Shown here: piece after piece, positions 12,301-24,024 of the stretch
Layout of the letters: each line of letters begins with the position of its first letter
Position numbering within the stretch: position 1 is the first letter of the stretch
Origin: Thamnaconus septentrionalis
Taxonomy: Eukaryota > Chordata > Actinopteri > Tetraodontiformes > Monacanthidae
Reading direction: 5' to 3'
Assembly: GCA_009823395.1 (NCBI GenBank)
Contig: CM020509.1
Span: 18,851,501-18,915,500, forward strand
Length of the DNA stretch: 64,000 nt
Made by a program: the position numbers and the translations under genes
Notes under the pieces: model-generated
The model's database searches: none
Told to the model about the DNA's origin: nothing
The model's input: only the letters and a program-made list of their open reading frames with translations

Positions 12301-14214
12301 ATGCCCTGGTATCAGGAGAAATAAAACCACCTCAAGGAAAGCATCATCTCAAGCGGGAGGACAAAGGCTAAAAGTCACCGCTGTTTCCCACCTGCACAAA
12401 GACAGTGAAGAGGATGACCACAATGGTGGTGGTGATGAAGAGCCTCTTCTTGGGGAAATCATCGATGAGGAAGACCAGGGAGAAGCAGATTGCCCCTCTC
12501 AGGCCCCCGTAGGCGATGATGAACTGATCTCGAAAGGTCACGGCGTTCCTCCGGAGCTTGTTGACCACGGCAGTCAGCAGCAGAACCCCTTCAGAAAAGG
12601 AGGAGGAGGAGGAGGAGGAGGAGGAGGAGTACGAGGAGTGCGTGTCAAGTCACCATGGGTGGATGTGTGTTTTTTTTTTTTACCTGTGGCCCTCCAGACG
12701 AGGCAGAGCAGCAGTGTGGAGCAGACAAAAGGCCAGCTCCACATGTGAACGTCCTGTATGGTGGAGACACCCAGGAAGATGAAGATGAGGGTTTCGCTCA
12801 CGCTGCTCCACATCTTCAGGAAGTACTGGATGCTGGTGTTGCTGCGCTCAGATACGTTGGCCTCCACGTACTGCTTCATGGTAACTGCGCAGGTCACGAT
12901 GCTGTAAAAAAAAGGGGATATATATTAGGATTGATTAATGGGCCCTGTTATGACCATTCCCAGAATTGATTGAGTAATTTTGATGGTCTACTTCCACACA
13001 AAACTCCTAGTTGGAGTTTTACACCCCTCGATACCCATTTACAAAAAAGCCTGCAGAGGCGTTATTATGATAACTAGTTTGACTTGTGATGTAGAAAATC
13101 AAGCGAAATCTAAAAGGCTTGTTACAGCGCAGTCACAAGGGAATGAAAGCCCATCTAGAAAAGCACAAGTTGTAATTTGTTGCACTTACTGTGTTATCTG
13201 GCATGCCATTAATGCAAAAAGACACATTAAAGACACATTGCTGTTTAATCAAGCTCCTTTAAATTAGTTTTTATAGTCTGGACCAAATCAACTGGGCACC
13301 AAGCCAAACATCACAGACTTTGGTTCTTCACTGTACTCATGGCTACTGGAAGACCGCAGAGCTCCATCCTGAGTGCGATGTCATCATCGTGTTTTACAAA
13401 ATTAGTTTCGGCTGATGTTCACTCACGCCATAATGCCAGAGAGGTGAAGCATCTCCGAGGTCAGGTAGGACAGGTAGGAGTAGAGGAAGACGAAGAGCGG
13501 AGCGATGACCTGGGCCCTGGAGGTGAAGCGCGAGGTGAGCGCCGCCACCAGGCCAAAGAAGAGGCCCACAAAGAGGCCGCCGAGGCCCACCACCACCACC
13601 CTGCAGCCCCCCAGCAGCACGTCCAGGCCCGTTACCGACGGCAGGCGTAGGAACGACTCAAACAGCTTGTAGAGAACCTGTTGGACAGAGGGAAGACACA
13701 CTCAACCTCACACTTTTGATTTGAGAGTTGGGATCCGCTCTGAATGAAAAAATAAAAAGTAAAATCCACATTTTTCTTGCTCAAAGTGTAAAGTGCTCGT
13801 AGCTAACTCTGCAACACAAGCCAAATAAAAATGTTTGATTTTGAGTTTTTATTTTGCTTTCCTCACCACAGTGACAGCGTCGTTGAGCAGCGACTCCCCG
13901 AACACCAGGATGTGAAGCTGCTCGTTGACGTGCATCTCCTGGAAGACGGAGAGCACGGCCACGGGGTCCACGGCGGCGATCAGAGAGCCAAACAGCAGGC
14001 AGTGGAGCAGGGAGACGTCTCCCAGGGAGCCGTGGGCCAGGAGACAAACTCCGTACAGGGACAGGCCGATGCCCAGCACGTTCCACAGGGTTCCCAGCAC
14101 TGCATACCTGCACATCAAGAAACGCTCATTAATATGCAATATGTTTTTAATGTGTTTTTTGTTTTTAAGCAAACCTTGCCCTGTGGATAGTGAACGCTGA
14201 AAATTCTTTGACAT

Positions 14215-14267
<53 letters not shown>

Positions 14268-16417
14268 TCCTTTATTGACCCCAAATAGAGAAAGTACAGT
14301 TAAGTGGCAGTTAAGTTATATAATTTGATTGTACTCAAAGAAATAGAAAAGAGATATTTTTAAATAGTTGAATCTTTGTAATAATCTTTAGTTTATGTCC
14401 AACAAAAATAAAAAATAAAAAAATGCAACAGGCATTTATTTGATCATTTTACTACTTTTACTACTTGTATGGGCAGTAAACAGTGGTGAAAATTTTTCTT
14501 CTTTCACTGCCTGCCATAAAAATATGAAATATTTTAGAATCTATACCTTTAAAAACTTGTTTAAAACATGTTACTTTTGTGGCAAATAAGAAGGTGAATC
14601 AACAACATAGGCCTGGGAATTCACTTTTTTCTTACACAATCTCTTCACAGTAAATTAACCATTACATAAATTATGCATGTCTTATTAATAATTAATTCAC
14701 AGTGCTGTTACTTTATAGGGTGCCTGTGACATTAATCTCAATATATTATAGCAACTAAAGAACTCACACGTACAGGAACAGGGAAAACATTGAAACATCG
14801 TGGGCTTGACTTAAACAATGGTCCCGGACCTTCTCTGTGACCTGACCTCACACACACGTACACACAAACACATACGCATACACGTCTCCACTGACCACAG
14901 TATTGTCCCGAGGTTTTCAAAGAAAAGCCTGCCGGGCAGAAAATATCCTGCGTCCAGGACGATTGGCGGGAGCAGGAAGAGGAAGAAGGCGTCGGCGCTC
15001 AGAGTCGGGGGGGCAGAGTGGCGCACGCCGTAGATCACCCCTCCCACCAGGAGGCCCACCATGATGAGGAGGCAGCTCTCTGGGACCACTGCAGGCACCC
15101 GGCCTGACCAGTGGAAACCTGGAAGATCGCAGTGTCCATAAATGCTGAGGGAGGTATGAGCTGACAGCTAGCATTAACTAACAACTGCAAAAATCTCTCT
15201 TTCTTTCTTCAAAAAAAAAACCACAGGCTTGACATAATTAGCATTGGATCAATTAAGTGGAGCTATGTAGAAAGTCATCACCAAAACAAACCAGTGCAGT
15301 GGCCACGTTGTCAAGATCTCTTGCCTGAGCATGTCCTGTTGTATTTCTAAAGTCTCATGTTCCCTTGTGTTCTCTGTAGTTTACTTCCTGTTCATATTTT
15401 CCCGCCTTTTTTGTCCACTGATTTTCGCCTGTGTGTAGTTGTCAGTCCCTTCCTTCCTTTGATTGTTGTCATCTGTCTTCCCCTGCCCTCTTGTATAAAT
15501 TGTCCTTGTCTTCCTTTGTACGTGTGCGGTCATTGTATTACCCGTGTTGTCTTAGCAAAGTCCAGTCTTAGATGCACCACGTTGGTATGTTGGTCTCAGT
15601 TTTTGTTTTAATTGACAGTGTAAGTCTCCCATTTTGGATTTGTTTATCTCCACCCCGCGAGGACACTTTTGGTTGACTCGTTGTTGGTTGAAATAAATAG
15701 CTTTCTGTTTCATACACCTGAGGATTGTCAGCATTTTGGTCCTGCCAACTTTCCATGAGACGTTAACCTTTCACCTTGTCTCCTTCTCACTCTCCAACCA
15801 TCTCACCCCACCGTTAACCTCCACATCCACCCAAATGAGAGGATTCTTCTAACATTTTGTTTCCCTGTAAATTCTAATTTAAAGTTCTACTTTCTAGCAG
15901 AATATACAATCAATAGCATTGAACAGTGTCCGTCATCTGCTTTTTGTTGTTTATTTCAGGATTTTGCAGGACCAACACATTCGTTCTGCTATAGAGATGT
16001 GACCTCGCTAGTTCCATACATTGCAAAATCAGATTTTTTTGTTCCTGAACTCTAACAAGCTAACAAGCTACATTTGTTTTTCTCTCTTAAGCTCTTTAAG
16101 ATCTCAGCGATCATGTTCTCCTTGAGTTTTGATGAGCCCAGTTGTAGCTCACCCAGTTTGGCCAGCGACGCCAGCATGATCCACAGCACGATCTCAAAGG
16201 GAGCCTGCACATGGTGGTAGTCCATGCTGAAAACCCGCAGAGCCAGAGGCAGATCCACGGTCAGGCTGTCATCGCTGCTGCTGTTGAAGCCGCCCAGCAG
16301 AGGAGGCAGGTTGTGGGGCTGGCGGATCTCGGCAGGGGGGGTCAGGGTCCAGCATGGCAAGCACCACAGGTAGGTGGCGGCGGCGAGCAGTGGAAGGAGG
16401 GTCCGCAGAGTGGCCAT
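9331..16417 (-). CDS. slc9a2: Sodium/hydrogen exchanger 2 (NHE2), 13 coding exons
   Basis: Coding exons are 16417-16153, 15118-14896, 14107-13867, 13677-13427, 12901-12684, 12588-12392, 12305-12216, 11769-11699, 11533-11399, 10692-10596, 10514-10386, 9583-9520 and 9389-9331. All phases join to 679 aa (human about 812). Role: electroneutral Na+/H+ exchange at the plasma membrane, apical in epithelia. Seen: a hydrophobic N-terminus, an NSSS glycosylation site near residue 45, [34 protein letters not shown], and the transport motif [12 protein letters not shown] (232-243, with E234 and D239). [13 protein letters not shown] follows, then a cytoplasmic tail from about residue 466. NHE2 is favoured over NHE1 and NHE4 by [12 protein letters not shown] and by the tmem182 neighbour. 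The start is the ATG at 16417; an out-of-frame ATG lies 12 nt upstream. The last exon is uncertain: the acceptor used here ends in six His, while an acceptor at 9358-9359 gives a Pro-rich tail ending at 9206 (710 aa). Confidence 0.9.
9625..9875 (+). mobile_element. Internally deleted Tc1-like element in slc9a2 intron 11
   Basis: The left end CAGTGGCCACTATATCAGG and the right end CCTATTAAAGTGGTC are diverged inverted repeats of the same Tc1-like family seen at 7649. The interior keeps blocks that match my memory of that family's transposase region, for example GAGAAAATCCAGT, GTGAGCGGC and GGCAGACTGGTT. It is too short and broken to encode transposase. Confidence 0.6.
10298..10334. repeat. (CATT)n microsatellite in slc9a2 intron 11
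   Basis: A near-perfect four-base tandem repeat lies about 50 bp downstream of the exon 11 donor (10385-10384) on the transcribed strand. Confidence 0.9.
12595..12630 (-). repeat. (TCC)n tract in the 95-bp intron 5 of slc9a2
   Basis: On the transcribed strand this (TCC)n supplies the polypyrimidine run before the acceptor TTTTCTGAAG of exon 6. The whole intron is 12589-12683 and starts with GT followed by a run of A. The acceptor has A at -3, which is unfavourable, so the tract probably matters. Confidence 0.75.
14215..14267. repeat. (GATA)n microsatellite, likely tail of a LINE copy
   Basis: Thirteen GATA units are followed by CCTTTATTGACCCC, a combination common at the 3' end of truncated teleost retroposons read from the minus strand. 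It lies in slc9a2 intron 2, just upstream of exon 3. No coding remnant adjoins it. Confidence 0.7.
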
Positions 16418-16602
16418 CCTGCAGCCATGCCGGGGCCACACAGTGGAGAGAATGGACAGGGGTTATCGGTGAGGTGAGCCACCACACACACACACACACA
16501 CACATAGGCATGTGGACACAACACAACTCGTGCAGTCAATGGGCTTAACTAATGTGCACAAGAATCCCTGAGCTAGCATTGGTACCCAACCAGCACTAGG
16601 CT

Positions 16603-16666
<64 letters not shown>

Positions 16667-17249
16667 TACCGAAAACACACAGTGCATGAATTGCAAGTTT
16701 GAGAGCATATTTTCCAAAACATTACACTGATGTGTTTTTGTAAATGTGTTATCTAATGAGTAGCGAACACAACATCTGTGCACCAGCTTGTGCAATGACC
16801 ATTCACGCCCATTGAATGTGTGCAGGTTTTTTGTTTTAAAGTGCATTTATTTAGTTTCAAACACAGCGTGATTGTGTAAAGAATAAACCATGCAAAAGGA
16901 TAGTGTTGATTTTAAGGAAATTAGCATTGAGCCAGTGTATCATAGATTTTTTGTCCTCAAAAAGGGCCCGCCTTGTTTCAGAATCATAATATATATAATC
17001 ATAAAAATAGTCATAATCATCATAATATGTATCTCCAGAGAGAAAAGTTGGAAAAGTCTTTTTTTTTTTAAACTTTTGCCACTTTTCAGAAACATTTAAA
17101 ATGGATGTCCAAATGGTAAAATTGAGCATTTCTCCTTTTTTATTTATTTACTTTTAATATTGTATGTGTTCAGAGTTACACAGTACCTTAATTCTTATGA
17201 AAAAGATGGCATATGATATGTAGCCTGCTTACAGATTGCCTGTTTATTT
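16418..17249. other. Slc9a2 5' region with (CA)n, no gene
   Basis: This holds the 5' leader and presumably the promoter of slc9a2. I see no clear TATA box. Two (CA)n arrays lie at 16482-16504 and 16608-16664. Nothing else is recognisable before the LINE fossil at 17250. Confidence 0.5.
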
Positions 17250-18396
17250 GAACTGACCTCGGTTTAATCTCCATCCTCATCCTCCTCGACCTGAGTGCAG
17301 CCTTCGCCACTATTTCTCACCCCACCCTCCTCAGTCGACTCTCTTCCGTAGGCATCACTCACACCCTCCGGCTCTGGTTTCACTCCTGCCTCACGGGCCG
17401 CACTCAGTTCATCCAAATCAAATCCTTCACTTCGCAGCCTCCCCTGTCACCTCAGGTGTGCCCCAAGGCTCTGTCCTTGGTCTCCTCCCTCTTCATTATC
17501 TACCTCCTCCCACTCGGCAATATTTTCCGTAAATTTGGCATTCATTTTCACTGCTATGCGGATGACACCCAGCTCTACCTGTCCGGTAAACCCGACACCT
17601 CTCTGTCACCTTCCTCCCTCACGCACTGCTTCTCAGAAATTAAATCTTGGTTCACCTCTAACTTCCTTAAACTTGACAGTGATAAAACAGAACTCCTCAT
17701 CGTTGGTACCAAATCCACTTTATCCAAAGTTATCAGTTTCTCCCTCACCGTTAACAGCTCCACAGTCTCCCCGCGCCCCTCAGGTTATGAGTTACGAAAC
17801 ATTAATCATCTCCGCCCATCTCTTCTCTTCCCCTTACACCACTGCCGTCCTGGTTCGCAGTCTCGTCACCTCCTGCAATGACTACTGTATCCTCACAAAT
17901 CCCTCCACAAGCTCTAACTGGTCCAGAACTCCGCAGCTCATATTATTTCCATAACCCCCTCCTTTCACCACATCACTCCCGTCCCCGTTTACTTTTAAGG
18001 CCATCCACAACCTGCCCCCCCATGTCTGTCTGATCTCGTCCACATTGCCAACCCGTCTCGCTGCCTCAGGTCTTCTTCCTCCCTCCACCTCTCTGTACCC
18101 TCCTACCGTCTAAGCACCATGGGGAGCAGAGCTTTCAGCTGCTCTGCTCCCCAACTCTGGAACTCACTTCCATCAGACATCCGTGACAGAGACTCTCTTC
18201 CTATATTTAAATCCAGACTCAAAACCCAGCTGTTTAAATGATGCTACTCTAACTGTGTTGTTTCATTTTATTTCGTTTTTTTTTAAATTTTATTGTCTAT
18301 AGTTGTTATTGTCTATTATTTACTCTTTTCTGTGTGTAGCTTTTAACTGTTGCTTTATTGCATTCGTGTTCTCCTGTAAAGTGTCAGAAAAGTGCT

Positions 18397-18397
<1 letters not shown>
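17250..18397 (+). mobile_element. Fossil L2/Maui-type LINE, reverse transcriptase and 3' end
   Basis: Broken reading frames spell the reverse transcriptase of a teleost L2-like non-LTR retrotransposon: [18 protein letters not shown], then [16 protein letters not shown] with the catalytic ADD core, then [13 protein letters not shown]. The copy is 5'-truncated, with no endonuclease. It has frameshifts, and an internal deletion near 17785 joins the part after [13 protein letters not shown] directly to a downstream block. The 3' part keeps the MGSRAFSCSAPQLWNSLP region and runs into a (TAA)n tail. It cannot be active. Confidence 0.85.

Positions 18398-18453
<56 letters not shown>
18398..18453. 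repeat. (TAA)n tail of the LINE copy
   Basis: A perfect ATA/TAA array directly follows the LINE 3' end, as expected for the tandem tail of this class. Confidence 0.85.
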
Positions 18454-18455
<2 letters not shown>

Positions 18456-19199
18456 TAAATGGTCTGATCTGATAAAGTGTCTGCTACATGTCTCCAAAGG
18501 TCCCACTGTGTAACTGCTTGGTAACAGTGTGCCAGCTCTTTGTGATTTGTCCTTTGCATGTCACCTGAAAGCAGGAAGATGCACAGTAGTTGTAGCAGTA
18601 GTAGTTGTTTTATCAGTTTACACACCGGGGTGTGCTCACAGTGATGACACCATGCTGTGCCAAAGGGTCACTGTGGCAGAAATGTCCCAGGATGCACTGC
18701 GCAGCCCCTCATCAAAGCACCAAAATCCTGCGTCCTTTGCTGTTCTAACACAGGATTTCTGACTGCAATGTAACAGATGTAACAGTGCTGTGGAGAGGAC
18801 AGTGCTGAAGAGACGTCAATGTCTCCTCAAGGTTTGCAATAAAAAAAAAAAAGGTATTTTGATTATTATAATCAGACACAAGAGGAGTTTTGTCACCAAG
18901 CTCCAGCAGCAGTTCATTGAAATGAAGGCTGAGGTCATTTAACACTCTTTTCAAATAACAAAAATGCTCTAACAAAATAAAATGATTTTTACTCAAGTTG
19001 TTCAAAATGACTTGAAACTGTCTTGATTATAATATTGATGTATTTAGGATCGCGTCACTATGCAATCATTAGGCTCATGAGTACAACCTGAAGATGGAGC
19101 TGTTGTCCTGTTCAACATTTGAGCTTGTGACTCTCTGAGTAAGTCAGTCCTGCCAGCATTGATAAAGAAAGGTTTTAAATGTTTACCTTCCAAATGTCT

Positions 19200-19261
<62 letters not shown>

Positions 19262-20503
19262 TTTGACACACAATTACAGAGGGCACCTCATCTATGGGGC
19301 CATATATGTGATTGATGAAACGTGCCTCTACGGCCAGACGTGGTTTATGATGGACTAGGTGTTGATCAATGTGTTGGATGAAACCAATCATCATCACACA
19401 ACATGGCAGCACATAATATTGCAGACAAGCGAAATGCCAGTGACCTGAGAGGAACAACCAGCTGTGTTGTCTGCATGGAACCTTTTTTCTCAGTTTGCTT
19501 CATTGTTTTTCATTGTTTCATTTCATTGTTTTGCTGATTGAGTTTCAACTGGAAACTTTCCTTCCTCCTGCAACACTTTGATTCATTCTTAGTCTTTCAT
19601 GTTTTTGTTTTGACTGTCAGGCAATTAACCAATAACTGTCTTTAAGCACAGTCTCTGTGATTACAGGACTACCTAAGCATAAGCATATGCCTATGTTCCT
19701 GGTGTGAACATTTTCTACTGTATTGTCTTTCCATAGTCCAGTGGTCCCAGTTCATCTTCACTGCTTTAAATTTATGCTCACAAATATTGTAATTTGTGCA
19801 AAGTTTGGTCAGCACTAACTGAGGGATTGTCTCAACCTATCTCAGCCCAGAACACAGGGACCAGGATCAGGAACACGGCAGCATCACGTTAAGGGTAAAT
19901 AGGATCCTTTACCATAATCTCATTCTCAACCAACTTCATCTCAGTCCTGAAAATATAAATTATCCTTAATATAAAATTTTTACTCAAGTACAAAAGGCTT
20001 ATTACAATAAATGTATTCTTAGTCTTTCTTTGTTTTCTTGAATTGTGTAGCATCAGAAATATAAAAAGTGAGCTTTTCAGAATTTTCACCAGAACGACAG
20101 ACTTCTTAAAATTGATCATACAAAATCTTGTAGTTTAATCCACAATGCTAAGCTGAAGTTTTTTTTGTTTTTATTTTTGTTTTGTTTTTTACATCACAGC
20201 ACATTTTTTTCCTCATCGTAATAATCAAAACCACCCCAATATCAAACACGACCACAGGGTCTAAAAGGTGTTGAGTAAATTATTTGAATTGTAGTACCTA
20301 ATTATGACAGCAGATGGCGCATGGACACACAAAAACAAATACAGAATTGATACCGTTTTTTCCCCCCAATAAAGAGTGCATAAAACATCGACAGAGAATA
20401 ATTCATCATCATTTAACTGTTTCAACTCTATTCTAAACATTTCTACAGGCAAAGAAACATCACTTGATCAAAATCACACTAGCAACCATCACCATCTACA
20501 CCA
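18454..20503. other. Intergenic, no gene recognised
   Basis: This is AT-rich sequence with one long (CA)n at 19202-19258. Near its right end an AATAAA on the minus strand (20170-20175) lies about 330 bp downstream of the stop of the TASL-like gene and may be its poly(A) signal. A CTCF-like motif is at 20307-20321. Confidence 0.5.
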
Positions 20504-22588
20504 TCACTGAGGCGGAGGGGGCTCGGGCTCGGAAATCCTCAGCACGGGGGAGCTGAAGTTGGACGAGCAGGGCCCCAGGTTGTGAGTGTTGAGGTAACTT
20601 ATTTTCTTGCCGCTCTCGGCCCTGGAGGCCTCGGCCAAGCTGGCCTCAATGGAGTTGGGGCCCGTCAGCTCGCTGCTGGGCTGCGGCGGGGGCACCAGGT
20701 CGCGCAGGAGGCTGTGACCCAGCTGGGAGTTGCAGCGGGCCAGGTTGTCCGTCAGCAGCTGCATGTACACCTCGTCCAGCTGCTTGTCCAGCAGCCCGTT
20801 CAGCACCGAATTGGACATCGGCTCCAGTTGTGACCCGGCCAGCTCTGAGTCGACGCTCAGACTGGCCCCCATGTCCAGGTAGCCCTGGTCCGTCCTTATG
20901 GAGGCGCTCTGGTCCAGAGGTGGTTGGCCCGGCACGGCCGACCACTCGGGCTGGCTGAAGACCTCGGACGCAAAGCTGTCGTTGGCGAACGACGCCCTCG
21001 CCAGGGGGTTGTGCATGATACGACCCGACTCCGCCACCTGCAGGTCAGGGTACTGCTGCAGGAGGCTGCAGTCGTCCAGGAGATTGTGGAAGTCAGGGTT
21101 CAGGGGGAAGGGGTGGGGGCACCCAGGGATCGAGACGGAAGTAGCTGATAACCCTTGAAATGGGCCGGGGTCTGATTCCTCTCCAATGGGACCTTAAAAG
21201 GAGGAAATAAAGTTGTATTTTCGTCGATAGCAACCGGTTGTATTCACATTTGTGGATAGTTTAGAGCGGGGGTCACTAACATGGTACCTGCAGGCACCAG
21301 GTAGCCACATGGGTTCTTGTGCTGTTTTGCAGGCCTCCAAAAACAGCACTACTTGTTGAGTTGTAAATGGACTGCACTTATATAGCGCTTTTCTAGCACC
21401 TTCATGGTACCCCAAAGCATTTCAGAAAGGCCTTTAATTCACCCATTCACACACCAATGAGTGGCTGCTGCCATGCAAGGCACTGCCAAGCCCCATTGGG
21501 AGAAATTTAGGGTTAAGTGTCTTGCCCAAGGACACAACGATGGACTAGGATGGAGCGGGATTTGAACCGCCAACCTTTCGGTCATCGGACAACCCACTCT
21601 ACCTCCTGAGCCACAGTTGATAATTATTGAGATCTCATTCACGTGATCAGTGTCTTCACATAGATCAGTATCATTAATAATGATATAGCTGAGAAAGTTT
21701 GTTATTTCAGGATACTGGTAGCCCTTTAGATGACTAAGGACCTGTGGCAAGGTGGAAAGGACGGCGCTAAACAGTCGGCTAAAGGGATATCCACTTGGCC
21801 AAGGAGCCAGGGCACATGATCAATTGGAGGCATAGTGACAGGACCCTCAACTGCCACAGACCCATGAAGTGGCTCGCAGGTTCAAAAAGGTTGATGACTC
21901 CTGGTTTAGAGTTCTCAATTAACCTAATCTGCATGTTTATGTACTGTGTACAAGAGAGAACTCATGCTGGCATAGCAAACAATGCAGCACTCTACAGGGA
22001 AAGACCCCAGGAAGCAAACCGTCAACCTTCCTGTTGCAGTGCGAGCCACTGCACCACCGTGTCAGTCAACTACATTTAACAAAGTTAAAAAAAAAAAAAA
22101 AAAGGCGAAGGGAGAAAAAAATAAAAGTGTAAAGGTTAGCAGGCGGAACAGAGGAAATCCTTCCAGTTGTTACCCTGAGGGGGCGTCCAAGCAAGGTTAT
22201 AGGGTTTGTTGGATGCTACTGAGGGCAAAACCCTTGCATTTAACTTGGGGTCTGCCGGACTTGTGCAAGGAGGACTCTTTGAGCGCCCCCTTGAGGCTGT
22301 ATTTTTGACAGTGACCTGCTGACCCTCCACCTCCAGGTTAAAGGCTTCCTGTGTGGGAACCCCAATCCATTTACTTCATGTACCAGCATGCTAACACAAC
22401 AATAACTGAACCATTTTACCTGCTTGTACTGGATCTGTCCGTCGACTGGCAGAGTCTGAGCTGCACGATTCACCATTGGATGGATCTGTGAACTCCACGC
22501 ACCTCTGCGATCCCCTCAGGCTGGCAGCAGCAGCAAACTTTCTCTCCTCCCTGAACCTCAGCAGCCGGAGAAAACCTTCGGCCAACAT
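20504..22588 (-). CDS. tasl: TASL-like adaptor (SLC15A4-binding, IRF5-type pLxIS protein), 2 coding exons
   Basis: Coding exons are 22588-22420 and 21192-20504; the junction (phase 1) gives 285 aa, against 301 in human TASL. Seen: the N-terminus MLAEGFLRLLRF parallels the MLSEGYL start of TASL, the part known to bind the lysosomal transporter SLC15A4. A central block from residue 181, PMSNSVLNGLLDKQLDEVY, resembles the TASL segment with SNAVLN. The C-terminus carries VLRIS (273-277), a pLxIS-type motif that in TASL is phosphorylated to recruit IRF5; the first position is hydrophobic here, which is atypical. The rest is disordered and Ser/Pro-rich, with no membrane segment. Family role: relay of endolysosomal TLR7/8/9 signals. 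An ISRE-like site lies about 100 bp upstream. The assignment rests on three short motifs, length and architecture, so orthology against paralogy is open. Confidence 0.62.
21361..21617 (-). mobile_element. tRNA-derived SINE (V-SINE-like) in the tasl-like intron
   Basis: Read on the minus strand, the head has a Pol III A box (TGGCTCAGGAGGTAG, 21599-21613) and B box (GGTTCAAATCC, 21558-21568) about 30 bp apart, as in a tRNA. Then come the CTTGGGCAAGACACTTAACC core-type block and a TATATAGCGC-like tail. It is a retroposon inserted in the single coding intron, not a functional tRNA gene, since no acceptor stem closes it. Confidence 0.75.
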
Positions 22589-24018
22589 CTCGCAGTGTCT
22601 GTCGTCCTCTGCTCGCTCCTCTTTCTCCTACAAACGGTGAACAGGCAAACGAAAGGCTGTGTGTTCCGGTTTAGTCGTTCCGACCCGTTTCACTTCTGCA
22701 ACTGAGAGGAGGCCACCACCCACCAGACACTTCCTTCATTTGGCTCTTTTGAACATCATAACTGGACCAAAAGAACAACAGTGATTTTCTGAGGAGAGGC
22801 CTGACTATGATTAGCTGCTGGGCTGACGTGTTGTGGTAAATGCTGTTTTTGCAAAAAGTTAGGCGATACATCAAAAATTTGAAAAACTTTGTTGACCCCT
22901 TTACCCCTGAAGGATTTCATTAATTCTAATAAAAGATGAGTAGAAGAGGAACTAAAATACTTTGATTACAATAAGTGCAGATGAATCCTACAATGCATTT
23001 TTAACATCGAGAACAAAACACAGAACAAGCACATGGCCAAAGTGAACTGCTGAACGATAACAATAGAATATTTAATGCGCCCATTCTGAAAGAGTAAGTG
23101 ATTTCTACTTAATTTTTACCTGCTCTGGTGCAAGTGAAAGTAATAACAGTCGTTTGCAGAGATGCAAACTTTAGACCAACAACAAACAAAAGAGAAGTTT
23201 TTTGTGTGGGAGATTTCCAAAGATTTCTGCTAGATATCTGCTGCACCGATGGTCCATCTCAGCTATAAATGAAGGGTTTGCATGTTTTTCAACGTGGTCT
23301 GGAGGCCCATCATCAAGTCACAATCAACAGCTTGAATTCATTTTACTTTCTTTAGGGTGGTGGTATCGTTTTTTTTCGGTACGCTTGTACGCCTCTGAAG
23401 GCTAGCAAGATTAGCATGGTTAGCACTATAGCCTCACTGGGAGGCAACTGCTCTTTCTGTGTCCAGTGTGTCCGTTTCTCCCCGAGTACTTCAACTTCCT
23501 CCCACGGTCACGTCGGCACGTTGCGCTAATTGGTGACTCAGTTTGACTTGACCAGGCTTGTGGCCCTGCCGTCGCACCGAGGCAGTTCAGAAAGACTTCA
23601 TTACCCCCTGCCAGATAGAAAACGGATGTAATGTCACCTGGATTAGTCCTCTTATTTATGTGTTATTTAAAACAGCTATTTCAGAGTGAATCGCTAAAGA
23701 TGAACCAGTATGGTGGATTTAGACACCAAAAAAATCATGTAGCCGTGTTGTTAAGTACTTCCACAACACGGGTAAGACTTATTCCGTCTGAATATTTCAT
23801 GGGACAACATGACACGTTTTAAGAAAATCAATCTGTGAAAGCACACCGTCAAGCCATGCTGACCAATTACTCTCATAATATGTAAATATACATTATTTGC
23901 TGTGTGTGTGTGTGTGTGAGTGTGTTTTTATTTCCTAGGATGTGATGCAAGTGTAACACTGGAAAGTCCCACCAAGGACGACACGGAGCCAGGCTGCCGC
24001 TTTCCTTTGCAGACATGT
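22589..24018. other. Intergenic, with the putative tasl-like promoter
   Basis: The first 150 bp (22589-22740) should hold the leader and promoter of the minus-strand TASL-like gene, including AGAAGTGAAAC (22687-22697, minus), an ISRE/EICE-like site. The rest shows no coding exon, only a (GT)n at 23901-23918. Confidence 0.45.
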
Positions 24019-24024
24019 TTTATT
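24019..24024 (-). terminator. Poly(A) signal AATAAA, sh3bgrl
   Basis: AATAAA on the minus strand lies about 810 bp downstream of the sh3bgrl stop, implying a 3' UTR of roughly 0.8 kb. No other gene reads through this stretch. Confidence 0.5.

Noticed and set aside
21558..21613. A tRNA gene with A and B boxes
   Set aside because: There is no closing acceptor stem, and the boxes lead into SINE body sequence. It is a retroposon head.
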